A DNA stretch of 64,000 bases from Morella rubra (GCA_003952965.2 CM025853.1:6619007-6683006), one strand, 5' to 3'. Counted from the first letter of the stretch, positions 11,601 to 23,595 are shown. Notes: generated from the sequence alone by a model not told the origin. Translations and numbers: made by a program.

Positions 11601-12059
11601 GAACATGAGTACAAACCATTTGCACAAACGTCGAACTGCATCATTTAAATTCTAAGACATCCACATGGAAAAATACAGTCCGGATGGATGAATAAATGTT
11701 TGGACGACTCTAAACAACCATCCGAATGGTGTTTAGATGAACACAAACTAAACAACATAATTTGATGAACGTAAACAACACAACAAACTAAACAGGACGA
11801 TATTAATTGAAATGCATGAAATTGAGAAGCAAACTCGGGAAGAAAGTTTTACCTGAAGTTGTTTGAGAGATCTCGAACGGGTAGTGAAATCATTTGGGAG
11901 AAAAATTTGACTGAAAAGAGTGAGTTTGTGATTTGAGTTCAGAAGCAACCAAACGAATTTCATATGCATTCGGACATTTCTCGGCGGTTAGACTCACACG
12001 TGCCCTAATCAAATTCAATGACATTAAATATGCTCGATTCAAAACCTTCTAGAACTTAA

Positions 12060-12640
12060 ACCGTCCGACAATATTGATTGGTCTGAATGGTTGCGACATC
12101 ACATGTCTGAAGTTTTGCAACGTGGAAGCACACAATTCCCAGAAGAAGCATTCATACCTATGCGGAGATATTTTTTATTGTTCGGACAATGTTATTTTTT
12201 CCTTTTGGAATGCGGATGATGACATCTGGATGGGATTGAGTGTTCATGATGATTTTTAATTTGTCACTATATGCTGATGATTATTATTCGTTAGGAAATG
12301 TTCGTGTGGACGTGGTAAAAAAGGAGTCCGAACGGTATTGTAAAAATTGTGACGATTCTAATCGTCACTCAGTTATGACGATTTGAATTTGTCACCCAGC
12401 AAAAGTCCGAACAATTTGCTTATTGGTCCGAATGTTATTTTATATTTTGAGTATTTTTATCATCGCTCATTCATGACGCGTGTATGTTGTCACACCAAAA
12501 ATATGTCCGAATTTTTTTTTCACTTGTCCAAACGATTTTTGCATTCCTAGATGGTTTTGGGTGACAAAATTAATATTTTGTCATGGAAAAGCCACTTTAG
12601 GTGACAAAATTTGGTTTGACACATAAAATTTGTCACCTAA
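12060..12640. repeat. E1 subterminal repeat region (5' side)
   Basis: CCGTCCGAC, GTCCGAACGG, TTGTCACCCAGC and GGTGACAAAAT-type units recur in both orientations up to the terminus. They mirror the array at 1019-1615. Confidence 0.7.
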
Positions 12641-12645
12641 AGCTA

Positions 12646-12658
12646 TTTTCTTGTAGTG
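12646..12658 (-). repeat. E1 terminal inverted repeat (5' end of element)
   Basis: TTTTCTTGTAGTG, the exact inverse of the first 13 bases at 1005, ends the element here. Confidence 0.92.
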
Positions 12659-13184
12659 ATTAAGTCTTGTATCCGCTTCTACTCTTGTAGCTGCTCCCTT
12701 TCTTGAATCTCCTCCTACTCTCGAAATTTCCTTTCTAGCAATTCTTACCACTCTCACTATACTCTTGTAAGATATTCTCCATCTCCACTTGTTCGACAAT
12801 TAATTCTTCAATCTCTTTCTCTTTAGTAGTCTGCACTGCCTCTATTTCTGCCCTTACCTATTCCAAATAGTAAGTAAGCGAATTTGATATTGATACTGAG
12901 GACATTGAAGAAATGGAAGAAGAATCCTTAGAAGAAGAGAAGGAAGATGACGATAATGAAGAGGGTGTTGAGCAAGTGGAGCAGTTACGCACTCTACTAG
13001 AAGCTACATTATCATCACAATAATTAGATAACGTAAGACTTCCCTAGTTGACGAGCCTTAATAGAACCGGTCTATGGGAGGCCAATTACTGATTCCATCA
13101 CAGAGATATCCGTAATCAAATGATAGTTATCGTACTAACGATAGGAAGCCAGAAAGTTTTCATAAAGTAAGAACTCATAAAGAC
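12659..13184. other. Spacer between E1 and the copia fragment
   Basis: There is no supported gene. The plus strand from about 12890 reads as a glutamate-rich frame with an ATTGAAGAAATGGAAGAAGA-like stretch, and the minus strand of 12660-12830 is also glutamate-rich. Both are broken and may be remains of retrotransposon polyprotein linkers. Confidence 0.4.
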
Positions 13185-13513
13185 AGCTCGATTCAAGCTA
13201 TGCAATAAAAGATGGGTTATTTGCAAAAGAATCAACTGTATGTATTGGTGAAACTTTTGAAGGGAAATACAACACATAAGAATAAAATAGGTGGTCAAGC
13301 TGAAGAACGATGACAAACAAAGTAAAACACAAAGCTCATTCGTCCGTCAAAGGTTTTCAAAAGAAGAAATGTGTTTACTTTGAAGAGATCTTCTCACTTG
13401 TTGTAAATATGACGTCAATTCTAATTGTACTCGGATTAGATGCCAAATTAGATTTGGAGCTTGAAGAAATGGATGTGAAGAAGAAATTTCTTCATGGGAA
13501 TTATGAGTCTAGG
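13185..13513 (+). pseudogene. Ty1/copia reverse-transcriptase fragment
   Basis: The plus-strand frame from 13310 contains KVKHKAHSSVKGFQKKK, YFEEIFSLVVNMTSI and LELEEMDVKKKFLHGN. These are the opening blocks of copia reverse transcriptase (usual forms KARLVVKGF, FSPVVKMTSI, MDVKTAFLHG). The preceding 13185-13300 reads NQLYVLVKLLKGN, like the usual NNTWELVELPKGK, with stops between. Only about 100 codons survive; the catalytic YVDD region is absent. The fragment ends abruptly at 13516. Confidence 0.8.
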
Positions 13514-13669
13514 TGACAACCCATCAGAAGGGGGGGTGAATTGGGTTCTAAAAAAAATTAAAACCTTTTCGATAAAGTATCAATATAAATACTCAATAGA
13601 GCATAGTGCACCACAAACACAAAAGTAAAGCAAATAAAGAAGATCAAGGGTTAGAGAGCTCTGTGCATG

Positions 13670-14317
13670 CTCTTACTAGGCCAGCAAACATGGATAGATT
13701 TTCCACTGTACATGATCAAGCTGATTATGGATGAGGCTTGGGGAATTAAGGAATATAGCCTCCCATATGGCGTGTTTCTGACTCAGTTCCTCATTTCTCG
13801 GGGTGTCGTGATTGCTGCCAGGAGACTCGTAAGGGGGTTAATGAGCGCTGAACAAGTTCACTTTGTTTAGGAGCAGGGGGCAGGAGGGGGCATTGACTCG
13901 ACGGTTTGCTTGTAGAGCAGCAGCGGCCTGCTAAGGAGGCAGCATGCCTTCAACATCAGCGTCAGAGGCACCTTCTGAGACGGGAGCACCTGCAGTGCCC
14001 CTCCCTGGGTGGCCCAGCTATTTGCGGACCTCGATAGCCGTGTCAGAGCGGCTATGAAAGCCGCTCTACAGCCTCTTGAAGGGCAGGTGAAGTCATTGGA
14101 GGAGGAGATGAAGGAGCTCCGGACCGCCTTCGAAGGGGAGTGCACTGTGACGATGCTGTGCAACAAGTCAGTTGTGGCTCATATGGTGGACGTCAGCGAG
14201 CAGTTGGAAGAAATTAAGAAGACCTTAGATGATTTCAAGACGGAGGCAGATCCACAGAGGATTCCCGGAGATATTCCTGATGACGTGGCCACTTTCCATG
14301 ATGCTGTTCAACGTTGA
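13670..14317 (+). pseudogene. Accessory ORF of E3: 'putative plant transposon protein' family-like
   Basis: A 5' piece (13670-13867) reads WIDFPLYMIKLIMDEAWG, then SLPYGVFLTQFLISRGVV, and stops. After about 140 bp in another frame a 102-codon piece (14009-14314) forms a coiled coil: LFADLDSRVRAAMKAALQ, VKSLEEEMKELRTAF, EQLEEIKKTLDDF. The LTQFL block and terminal helix match the layout of the accessory ORFs in E1 and E2. The DNA is more GC-rich than its surroundings. It could instead belong to an independent retroelement; its place upstream of TNP2 is the reason for assigning it to E3. Confidence 0.5.
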
Positions 14318-14636
14318 TATATTTTTATGTTTTTTTTTTTTTTTTTTATCTATTTGGACATACATTTGGATTTATGGTTTTATTTATCTGTTTGAGACAT
14401 TTGTGTTTATTTGGATTTAGTTTTTTTATTTACGTATTTGAGACATTTATGTTTATCTGTGGATATGCAGTAACTTTGATTACAGTTTACATGTTTTTTT
14501 ATTTGTATTTCTTTATCGACACTTATATAAGTAAAATGACCAATATACCCTTTGGTTGGCAAAAATAACGAAATAAGTGGTTCGATCAAATAAGTAATAT
14601 AAGAATTTAATAAGAAATCATTTTTTTTTTAAAATT
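14318..14636. other. Spacer after the accessory ORF
   Basis: This is T-rich sequence with a 17-base T-run near 14331 and repeated TTTGAGACATTTATGTTTAT-like units. No gene is supported. Confidence 0.5.
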
Positions 14637-14639
14637 TTA

Positions 14640-16010
14640 TGATCACCGATTGATCGGTATAATTATTGATGGATCGTTAAAGCATGGCGTCGTTTAGACA
14701 TAAAACGATCGATCAGTATGCGACTGATCGAGCAAACGTTGTTATGCATCGTTGTTTCCTTCTGATCAATCGTTAACAACGATCTATCATCATTTTGTAT
14801 ACAATAAACGATCGATCGATCTGCACAACTAATCCAGATCGATCGGTGTTATCCATTGATCGATCATTACAGTAGTTTTTCTTCTAACCTCATTTTATTG
14901 AATAATGTGAGTTTAAATGATTAGAAACATAAAAATATATATTAACAAAGTATGTTAGGATGTATTTAGATTACATAAAAACATATCAAGTACATATCAT
15001 TAATTTTTAAGAAAGCATGTATAAGTTATACATGTTGCATCATAGATGCATTTTGTTTGTGTTAGTATGAGTAAGGTATTAAGATGTTAGAAACTAGTGA
15101 CATAACGCTTATTTAACACATGATTATAATTATCAGTATGAGGTATGTATTAATATGATATTATAAGTAAATTAATTTTAATAATTAAGTCATTTGTTAG
15201 GTTAAAAACCTTTTTTTTAATAATTAGGTTACCGATCGATCGCATATAAGGCGATCGATCGGTAAAATGGTGTCGTTTAATATTTTGGTAACAATGGATC
15301 GATTGGGATTTCATCGGTTATGGATGATGTTATTTAACCGATCGATGGCTTGCATGCTTCGTTGTTTTACGATCGATCGGTTGTAAACCTAGCGGGAATT
15401 TTAAAGCTGACAAGGCCAGAATGCTCTAAGCCGTGGGTGAAGCAAAAATACACCACGGCAAGGAGGAAACTAGAGACTTGCGACAAGGAGCTATTTTCCC
15501 TTAAACTTTGTCAAAACACGTCCTTTTAGTTGGGAGAGTGTTTAGAAGTCCTTAAGGTTAAGCCCAAGCTCAAATTCATTGGTTTTTTAACCGGGTGAAT
15601 ATTGAAAAATTTGGGCAAAATTTGTGAGATTTTGGTGTGGATTTGGTTCGTTTTGGTCTACATTTCGTGCAAAAGGTAATTGAATCAACCTACACTACGA
15701 TTTAGGAATGATTTCGTGGTTATTTGGTGTTTTTTTTTATTTGTCTATTTGTGGGTATTGTGGATTGGATTTGTGATGATTAGAGTATTTTTAATATGTA
15801 TATTGGAATAGTATTGCATGAGGATGATTTGAGTGTTTTGGGCGTGGATTTGAGTGTGTGGGAGGCTGGCAAGCTGTTTTGTCGATCTGGGTTAGTCACG
15901 ATCGATCACCATTTTTGACGATCGATCGTTTGTTAGATGGAGTTCCGCGATCGATCGTCTTTGTGAGGACAATCAATCGGATTGATCGCTAACCGATCGA
16001 TCGTAGGGTG
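14640..16010. repeat. E3 5' subterminal array of CGATCGATCG-type motifs
   Basis: Many copies and near-copies of CGATCGATCGGT and its inverse are scattered at 14640-14880, 15230-15380 and 15895-16010. The core is self-complementary. The same motif fills 31480-31890 near the other end of E3 and is absent from E1 and E2. No gene is seen between the clusters. Confidence 0.8.
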
Positions 16011-16195
16011 GGCAGATTGCAAGTTATTGACCTTGTGTAGCATTTATTTATTACATGTTTGATTATTGAAGTGCTTGAGTTCTGGAAATAAATTATGGAG
16101 TTTGAGAAGCATGGAGGATGAATATTGGAGTGTTTTTGACTTGTTATGTTTGAGTTTATTTTTGGGATATAATGTGTGTACCCTTAGACCCGTTC

Positions 16196-16261
16196 AAGGG
16201 TTAAGACGCGATAAATATGCGTTTATCGCGTAATAACCCTTGAATTGTCCACAATATGGAC
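16196..16261 (+). repeat. Stem-loop pair upstream of E3 TNP2
   Basis: Arms AAGGGTT and AACCCTT with an inner GCGATAAA / TTTATCGC stem form a long hairpin (16196-16241). It is followed directly by GTCCA-CAATA-TGGAC (16247-16261). The flanking bases TTGAATTGTCC and ACAGTTTGAG match E1 and E2, whereas the arm sequence differs and still pairs. The start codon of TNP2 lies about 375 bp downstream. Confidence 0.8.
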
Positions 16262-17938
16262 AGTTTGAGATTGTGTATTCGTGGTTGGACGAGTTCGTAC
16301 TTGTGTCCTGTCCAGTCTTGGAGGAAATTCGGTATCATCTACCTTTTGTCTTCTGGGTATACTACTAGCATTGGTGTATGACGTCATACAACTATCGTTG
16401 ATGACGTTTGCCTCCAACGCTGGTGCGTGTACTTGGGGACTGGGGGAGATGCTGCGAATTTTTTCAGGTATGGATGGACACAAGTTGAACTGATGTTCAA
16501 CTCCAAATGCACAATCTTGAATGGGATAGGACCTATCAGCTGGGCTTAAAGTCAAGTTCAATGATTGGGTGTTTATGAATTACTTAATTCGTGTATTTTT
16601 TTTAGATTGGTGGCGATGGATAAAGTTGGGTTTACGAGAAAAATCGGTTTGGTGAAAAGTATGTGGAGGGGGTCCGTGGGTTTGTCGGTATGGCTGCTTG
16701 TTGTGTAGACTCTCGGGTCAGATCAGATGTCCGTGTCGGAAGTGCAGAAATGTAGTGTTTCAAGTGTTGGATAAAATGGAAGATCATATATACATTAATG
16801 GGTTTGATGTGAGCTATAAGTCATGGGTGTTTCACGGGGAGGGTATTCAACTTACTTCAAATTTGAGTCAAGAGTCCGGTGCGAGCTTACCATATAGTGA
16901 TGATGATTTAGAGGGAGATAACTCTGATAGAATGGAGGAAATGTTAATCTGATGTTCGTGCGGATTAGATGGTGGGGCGGCAAGGGTTGAAATGGAGAAC
17001 CCTAATATTAAGGAAACCCCCACTTGGGGACCGAAGGCTTCGACACCACTTAATAATTATGGGAAGAGGCAGAACATGAATTGTATCCTGGATGTACCAA
17101 GTTTAGTAAGTTGTCATTTACGGTCCGGTTGTTGCATGTGAAGTCGGAGAATAAGTTGTCGGTTAAGGCATTTGATATGGTATTACAGTTGATTAAGGAG
17201 GCATTGCCAGAGGGGGAGACGTTACCGGGATCGTATTACGAGGCGAAACAATTGCGAAAGGGTCTTGGGTTTAGTTATGATAAATCCATGCATGTCAGAA
17301 TGATTGTGTGTTGTTTTGGAAGGAAAACAGTGAGTTAGACAGATGTCGGTATGTGGGGTGTCTCGGTGGAAATTTGAAAATGACTTGCACAATCAAACAT
17401 TTGTTTACCACAAAAGATGTATGACATGAGATGGCAGAAATGGGTCGATGATTGGGAGAGTTTAAGGCATCCTGCAGATTCATTGGTTTGGAAGAATTTT
17501 GATAAGGACCATGATTGGTTTGCTCAAGATGCCGCAACGTCCGCCTTGGTCTTGCTTCTGACGGGTTTAATCCATTCGGAAACATGAGCAATGCATACAG
17601 TATTTGGCCAGTCATTGTGTTTCCATATAATTTACCCCATGGAGGTGTATGAAGGTCCCATTTTCACTGATGACTCTTTTGATCCGGGTCGAAAGTCACC
17701 AGGAAATGATATAGATGTATATCTTCGACCCTTAGTGGAAGAGTTGAAACAACTATGGGAAGATGGAGTTGAGACACATGACGCTTCAGATGGGACGACA
17801 TTTAAGATGCATGCAGCTTTGATGTGGACCATAAATGATTTTCCAATATGCCAATTTATCTGGATGGAGTACCAAAGGAAGTTGGGATGTCCAACGTGTA
17901 ATTTAGACACTGACTATAAGTGGTTGAAGCATAGGAGA

Positions 17939-20900
17939 TGTGAGACCCCGACCTTATTTCTATCATTGTAAAAAGAATTATGACTCCTTAAGTGTGTATT
18001 ACTCTAATTATTGAGAAAGGCATGTATGGGTAAATTAATCTAAGATTTTGTCTAGGTGGAATTTTCCCCCTAGCATTTTTATGCATCTTTAGCTATGATT
18101 TAAATGTTATATCGTTTGCAATTTTTAATAGTATTAAATTTGAGTATTTGGGATTAATTAAACTAAGTCATTTTAATTGTTGGAATATATCTCTAAGTTT
18201 GCAATATTTGGAAAAAATTGAATTAGGGACTTTGACTCTTGAAAAATGTGTGAAAGGCATGTTAGGGTTAATTTTATGAAGTGGCAGAAAAATAATTAAA
18301 AAAAAAAAAAAGGGAAATGGGGAAAAAGGGAGGGAAGTCACATGAAGGAGGGAAAGAAAGGGGGAGGGCAGCCTTGTCTTTCCCCCCCCCCCCCCCAAAG
18401 CACTTTCACGCTTATTAACCCCCCCCCCCCCTTGCCGCACACTTCACATTCCCATTGCCCTAACACTCTTTTGCCCTAACTCACTCACACAACCGAAAAG
18501 AAGAAGGAAGAAGAAGAAGAAGAAGAAAAAAAAAGGAGAGAAGAAGAGAAGAAGGAGAAAGAGAAGAAAGAAAGGTAAGTTCGGCCTTGCTATTAAAAAA
18601 AAATCTCTGCTGGCCGAAATACCCACTATCTCATTTCTTTCACATTTTTCTTGGATGATAGCTTGTTGTGTGCTAGGTTGTTTTCTCCTTGTCTACATGT
18701 TGTTTGCTCTAAGAGTAGTGTAGATCTTGTAAGAAATCATGGGGAGATATGGTTAGATCTGAGAAATGTTCTAGGGCAACATTGATGCACCCTAAGTGTA
18801 TGATAAAAAGCCTAAAAGAGGACTGAAATCTATTTGTGTATGCATGGCCGGATCTGTTGGGTTGTAGTGTTGCAAGTGTGGTTTTAATTTCTGTGTTAAG
18901 TTTAAATTTAATTGCTAAGTTGCTGGAAAACAAAGCTGAGTTTTAAATCTAGAATCATGGGTGAAGTTGCTGCATGAAGAAGGTTATGATAAAAAGGGAG
19001 GAAACTTGCAGGAAAAGGAAAACTTCCTTGTTGCTGATTTGCATCTATAGAGGATAGACCCATTCTATTATGACCTATTATGGTTGATTGGAAAACCCAT
19101 AGCATTCATAAGCATGGCCTGTTATGTTGAAGATCAATGAGAATTATAGAGAATGCTTGTTAGACTAGTTGCTGAAAACAAGTTGCTGAAATGTACTTCT
19201 GCAGATTTCAAGGCTCGAACTAGGAGTGTATTCTGATGCAATTGTGCTTATCCTTTGATCTTAAGAGGATCCTAGATTGTAGGCCTAGGAAATAGGAAGA
19301 TTTTAAGCCATACCTTGGGTGATTCCGATAAGTATTGGGTGAGATATGCGTTGTTCAAGGCCCGGACGTCAAGCTGCCAGCAGCCTTGTACGTCCGGAAT
19401 GTTAGCTCATTTCGAATACCTTTTGAGTGATCAGTTTAAGTCCAAATTTTACGAGTTGTCTTGAATTTTAAGTTTATGAAAGAAGAACATTTTAAGGTAA
19501 ATTTCGTGTGAATTAGAGGTGTAATGAATGAGTTGTGGTATTTTGAAAATGGAAGGCCGAGCTGGAAACAGCAACAGTGTTGTTGTAGGATTTTCGCCTA
19601 ATATGAAGTGTTTGTAAAAATGTATAGCAAATTTTGCTGTTGTGAATTTTACCTCAATCTTGACCTATGAAAGCTGAATAGTTCAAAATAAATTTCATGT
19701 TAATTTGGAGCCATGTCTATGAAGTTATGAATTTTTAAGTTGGAGACGTCGGGGCTGCCCGCTTGGACGTCCTCAGCAGCTTGTATTTTCGGGTAAATGT
19801 TTTGAATGGCAAATGAGCTCCAAATTACTTAGAATTTTCATATGTTATAAAAATTAGTGTAAGGATCAGTTTAGAATCCAATTCTTATGGCTTCAGCATT
19901 CTTAAGAGAATACTTTGCATTGTAAGATCACCATTGGGAAATCAAGAAATATGGGCGATTTTGTATGATGTGCTGAATTTAATTGAATGACTATTCTCTA
20001 CATCTAGTAAACCTATAAATGACATTAGTATGAATCAATTGTAGGCAAGGTGCTGCCATTCGCTCAAGTGGACGGAGGTAAGTGGAAAATTATTTTTTTC
20101 CAAAAACTGGAATGATACACATCATGGATATTTATCATCAAGCACGACATAAGCATTTGCATGATTTCTTAAAGAAGAAAGTTTTGTGCAAATGAAAGTA
20201 TGAGAAGTAAAGTACTGTATGACAAGTTAAGTTAAGGGGCTGAGGTTGGTCGGTACCGTACCATTAAGATAGGTGCATCCACTCCGAAGGACGAATGCGA
20301 GAAGATGGATGCTAAGGGCACCCACTCCGAAAGACGAATGCTAGAAGGATGGGTAGCTCTTGAGGTATGTGCAATCACACTGAAGGATGCTTCAAGAAGG
20401 TGTGAACCTCTAAGGGTTGAGTCTAGTCATTAGGCCTGGGGCCACGTCGAGGACTAGCTCAACCAAATGACGTATTCCCAAGGGAAAAGGGAATAGTTCC
20501 GAAGGAACGCACAACCCTGACTTCAGGGGTAAATGGAGCGAGATAAGTTGCCCAATCAAGAAAGAATTATTTTCAAGATCAATTGCATGTTTCTTTTAAG
20601 ATACGTTGTCTCATGCATATGCAAGCATTTCATTTGACATTCATGTACATTGATATCCATGAACATGCGAGACATGCACTATTTATTGCATATGATCCCT
20701 TACTGAGTCATTCGACTCACAGTTTTTAAATTGTATCATTCCAGACAATATTTCAGGTGAGGAAACCTAAGAAGAGGACCTTAAAACCTAGGAGAGGGGC
20801 TGACGAGGACTTCCTCTTCCCTTTTTTTTATTTCAGTAAAGGTTTAGATATAATTTTTGAAAGAGCCGACATGAGCCTCCGATGTGTGGTGGTCATGGGT

Positions 20901-21135
20901 TATTCGGCCCAGTAAAGTTTAGGGTTTTTAACCAATTGATATTTTGAGACTGTGTTGTAATTACTTCAAGTTATCGTTTGAGGAGCAGGTTCTAATGTTT
21001 CATTACGCGCATTAGTCGAAAAAAAAAAAAGGGGTTTTTCCGCTGCAAGAATTTAGTAAGTTCGCTTGAGTATTCCTTGTTAGGGATGCTCGCAGCTGTC
21101 ACTAGCCTCTTTGAGTTAGCGTTTAGGGCGTGACA
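17939..21135 (+). mobile_element. 3.2-kb solo LTR inside E3 TNP2
   Basis: The segment begins TGTGAGACCCCG and ends GGGCGTGACA. It is flanked by a perfect 5-bp duplication, GGAGA, at 17934-17938 and 21136-21140. It has no internal coding sequence. Blocks such as ACTCCGAAGGACGAATG (about 20280) and TACTGAGTCATTCGACTCAC (20701) are typical of long gypsy chromovirus LTRs, and the second recurs in similar form in the 21151 family. Orientation is taken from that similarity. No frame inside it is worth calling. Confidence 0.9.
18382..18431. repeat. Two poly(C) tracts
   Basis: Fifteen C (18382-18396) and thirteen C (18419-18431) are separated by 22 bases. They are followed at about 18495-18580 by a GAA/GGA-rich purine tract. 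They lie within the solo LTR. Confidence 0.9.
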
Positions 21136-21150
21136 GGAGAAGAATGTGTT

Positions 21151-23581
21151 TGTCATACCCCGAGCTTTCAAACATCACATGCATATTGTTTATGCTCTTT
21201 TGTTTGTAATTATTAGTGAGATTAGGGTATATTTTGTGACTAAGGGAGAGTATTTAGTACTTGAGATACAAAGTTCAAAACCTTGATTAGGACATGATTT
21301 AGTGAGAATTGGAGTTCACATGCAACTGAGTTATTTTTCAAGAGCTTGAGGAGTACGCATTGGATCAATTTAAATTTTTTAAGCTAGTAGGTCGTTTTTA
21401 TCTCAAAACCTTGATTAGGACATGATTAAGTGAGATTTAGAGTTTCAGTGCTACCAGGTTGTTGTTTAGAATGTTGAGGAGCACGTATTGGATCAATTTA
21501 ATTTTTTAAGCAAGCAGGACGTTTTTGTCACGAAAATTGAACCACATGATTTTTATTTTTAATATGTTGGGAGTTCATCCACGAGTTTATGGTTCAAATT
21601 TGGAAACTTTTTATTTTTCGGAGGCAAGTATGTTGATTTCTCGGGAGCAATTAGGTTGATTTGCGATTATTAGAAGATTAGTGAAACGATTAGCAAAACT
21701 TAGCTACTAAGAAAGGAAATTTTGGCTGCCCTGGAGAGTGACACCCTTGAGGGCTAGATAGCATGACAAATCAAAGCCAAGAGCATCACAAATCGAAGCA
21801 AGAAGCATGACCAAAAAGGCTAGGACCTAGGTAGTTCGAGGTGTCGACCACCGGTGGACCAAGGAGACAACTCACACAAGCTACATTGAAAATTTTGGCC
21901 ACAGCATTTCCATGCAGCTGCTGTAGGTTGCTAGGTGTCAAGAGGAGAGAAATGTAGCCTAGTGACTCACCAAAGCTAGCCTAGCTAGGCCAGACAGGTG
22001 TCGGAATGCAACCGGCTGTGTTTTCCTATAAATAGGGTGGATTTCGACCTTTGAAGTGTACACCATCAATCTGAATTTTTGTGGGTTAAATCTTGAGAGC
22101 AAGAGTGAAGTGAAGTGGTAGAAAGAGGAGGAAAAAGTTTAGCAAAGATCAAGCACGATTAGAGGTAAAGTTTAGTTGGTTATCTTTGATTTCAATTCAA
22201 GTTTTCAAGATGATTATTGTGAATCTCTTGTCTTTATTATTCTAGCATCTCTTGATGTTATTAGTATTTTTCTATTCTTCCTATTGTTCTTGATGTTCTT
22301 CGTGTTCTTGATGAAGAACAAGCTCGTCCTTTCGAAAAAGTATCATTTTCAAAGTTCGATTTGTTTTCAAGTTGTTTTTCAACTTTGATCCGTTTCTTTT
22401 CAAAATTTCTTCCAAAAGTTGTTTTTCAAACCTTCAACACATTTCTTTCCTTCAAATTTAAATACTTTTCATGTCAAAATTAGTATTTTTCTATGTGGTG
22501 ATTAAGCCAGTTTTTAACCGAGAAATCAAAGTGTTGTTTTTGCCTTCACAACATTTTCTTTGAGAACTGTTTTATATTGTTGTGATGATGGAAATGAGTT
22601 AAGGTATTGCATATCATAAATGAGATGTATGGGCATTGATATGAGACATGCACACCTAACTTATACATTGGAAAGGAATATTGTGATCTTCAAGTGTGGT
22701 TAAGGTGTTGCACATCATGAATGAAATGTATGGGCGTTGACATGAGACATGCATACTTAACGTAATACTGTGAAGACGTGACAGTACTGTGCACAAGAGG
22801 ATGTGTTCACCTGTTGTGACATTCTTGTCTCTCCGTCGTACGCGGAAAGATCCTTTGTTAGGATAACTCACTCTTGGAGTTTGAGGCCGTATTGTACTCT
22901 AGAAGTATTGCTGCAAAGATACGGATGGTTACTTGTAACCCGCCACTCTAGCCAAGTGATTCACTCTAGGAGTGAGAGTAGTGGTGATTAAGAATGGAAA
23001 AAGGAAAAGATCATTTTTTAAGAATTGAGTCTTTTCATTTACTTCTTTTTCTCTTTTGAAATTTTATTGATGAACGGGTTTTCTTCAATATCTTTTCTTG
23101 AATCTGCTGTCTGTCTAACCACTTGCTTTACTGAGTCATTTGGACTCACCGTTGTTTGTTAAATTCTTTTAGCAGATGTTCAAAATGTACTTGGGAGAAT
23201 TTACTTAAGACTTTGACTCATAAGGTCTTGATACTAAGCTGGTAGTTGGGTCTGGGTCACTGAGAACCTAGACATCATCATTGAGAACGTCCTGATTATA
23301 TTTTCTAGCGATGATGAAGAGAAGAGTAGAGGAGAATAAGATAAAGACCTATGTAGATTGTACTGAATTTAGTAGTTATTCTGCCATGTTTTGTAGACGT
23401 ACATAGAAAAGAATTGATACTCTTTTGTGATACAAAGGTTGGAATAAAGAGTCTTGATGATGTTTATTTCTTAGAATCCTATTGCTTTAATGATCCTCCC
23501 ACTAGCCGTAACCTCAGTTTAATAGCAGCGTCCATTACTATAAGACAACGCTTGAGGTCTTCACGGTCCGGGTCTATTACA
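21151..23581 (+). repeat. 5' LTR of the gypsy element
   Basis: The LTR is 2431 bp long, from TGTCATACCC to CTATTACA. A TATA box, TATAAATA, at 22027-22034 is embedded in TTTTCCTATAAATAGG, and the same block occurs in the other two LTRs of the family. Transcription would start a short way downstream; this is inferred. Confidence 0.93.
22027..22034 (+). promoter_or_regulatory. TATA box of the 5' LTR
   Basis: TATAAATA lies inside a block conserved in all three LTRs of this family (also 27297-27304, and 5365-5372 on the minus strand). It is the best core-promoter candidate of the retroelement. Confidence 0.7.
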
Positions 23582-23583
23582 GA

Positions 23584-23595
23584 TGGTATCAGAGC
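23584..23595 (+). other. Primer-binding site (initiator Met tRNA)
   Basis: TGGTATCAGAGC begins two bases after the 5' LTR. This is the classical complement of the plant initiator methionine tRNA 3' end. Confidence 0.93.

Larger units (their letters stand above)
1005..12658 (-). mobile_element. CACTA (En/Spm-type) DNA transposon E1
   Basis: Both ends read CACTACAAGAAAA inward, at 1005-1017 and on the opposite strand at 12646-12658. This is the hallmark terminal repeat of plant CACTA elements. All recognisable coding pieces lie on the minus strand, so the element's 5' end is at 12658. Read that way it holds subterminal repeats, two copies of an accessory ORF, a stem-loop pair, a TNP2 transposase gene, a second gene with a coiled-coil end, and again subterminal repeats. 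All genes are broken. It is interrupted by a solo LTR and a MITE-like insert. The 3-bp flanks, CAA on the left and ATT on the right, do not match as a target duplication. Confidence 0.9.

Noticed and set aside
15693..15706. CACTACGATTTAGG as a possible 5' terminus of E3
   Set aside because: It continues with GATTTAGG rather than the A-run seen at the other E3 end, and part of the subterminal array lies outside it.
23584..23595. Possible tRNA-related sequence
   Set aside because: TGGTATCAGAGC is the primer-binding site of the retroelement; no cloverleaf surrounds it.
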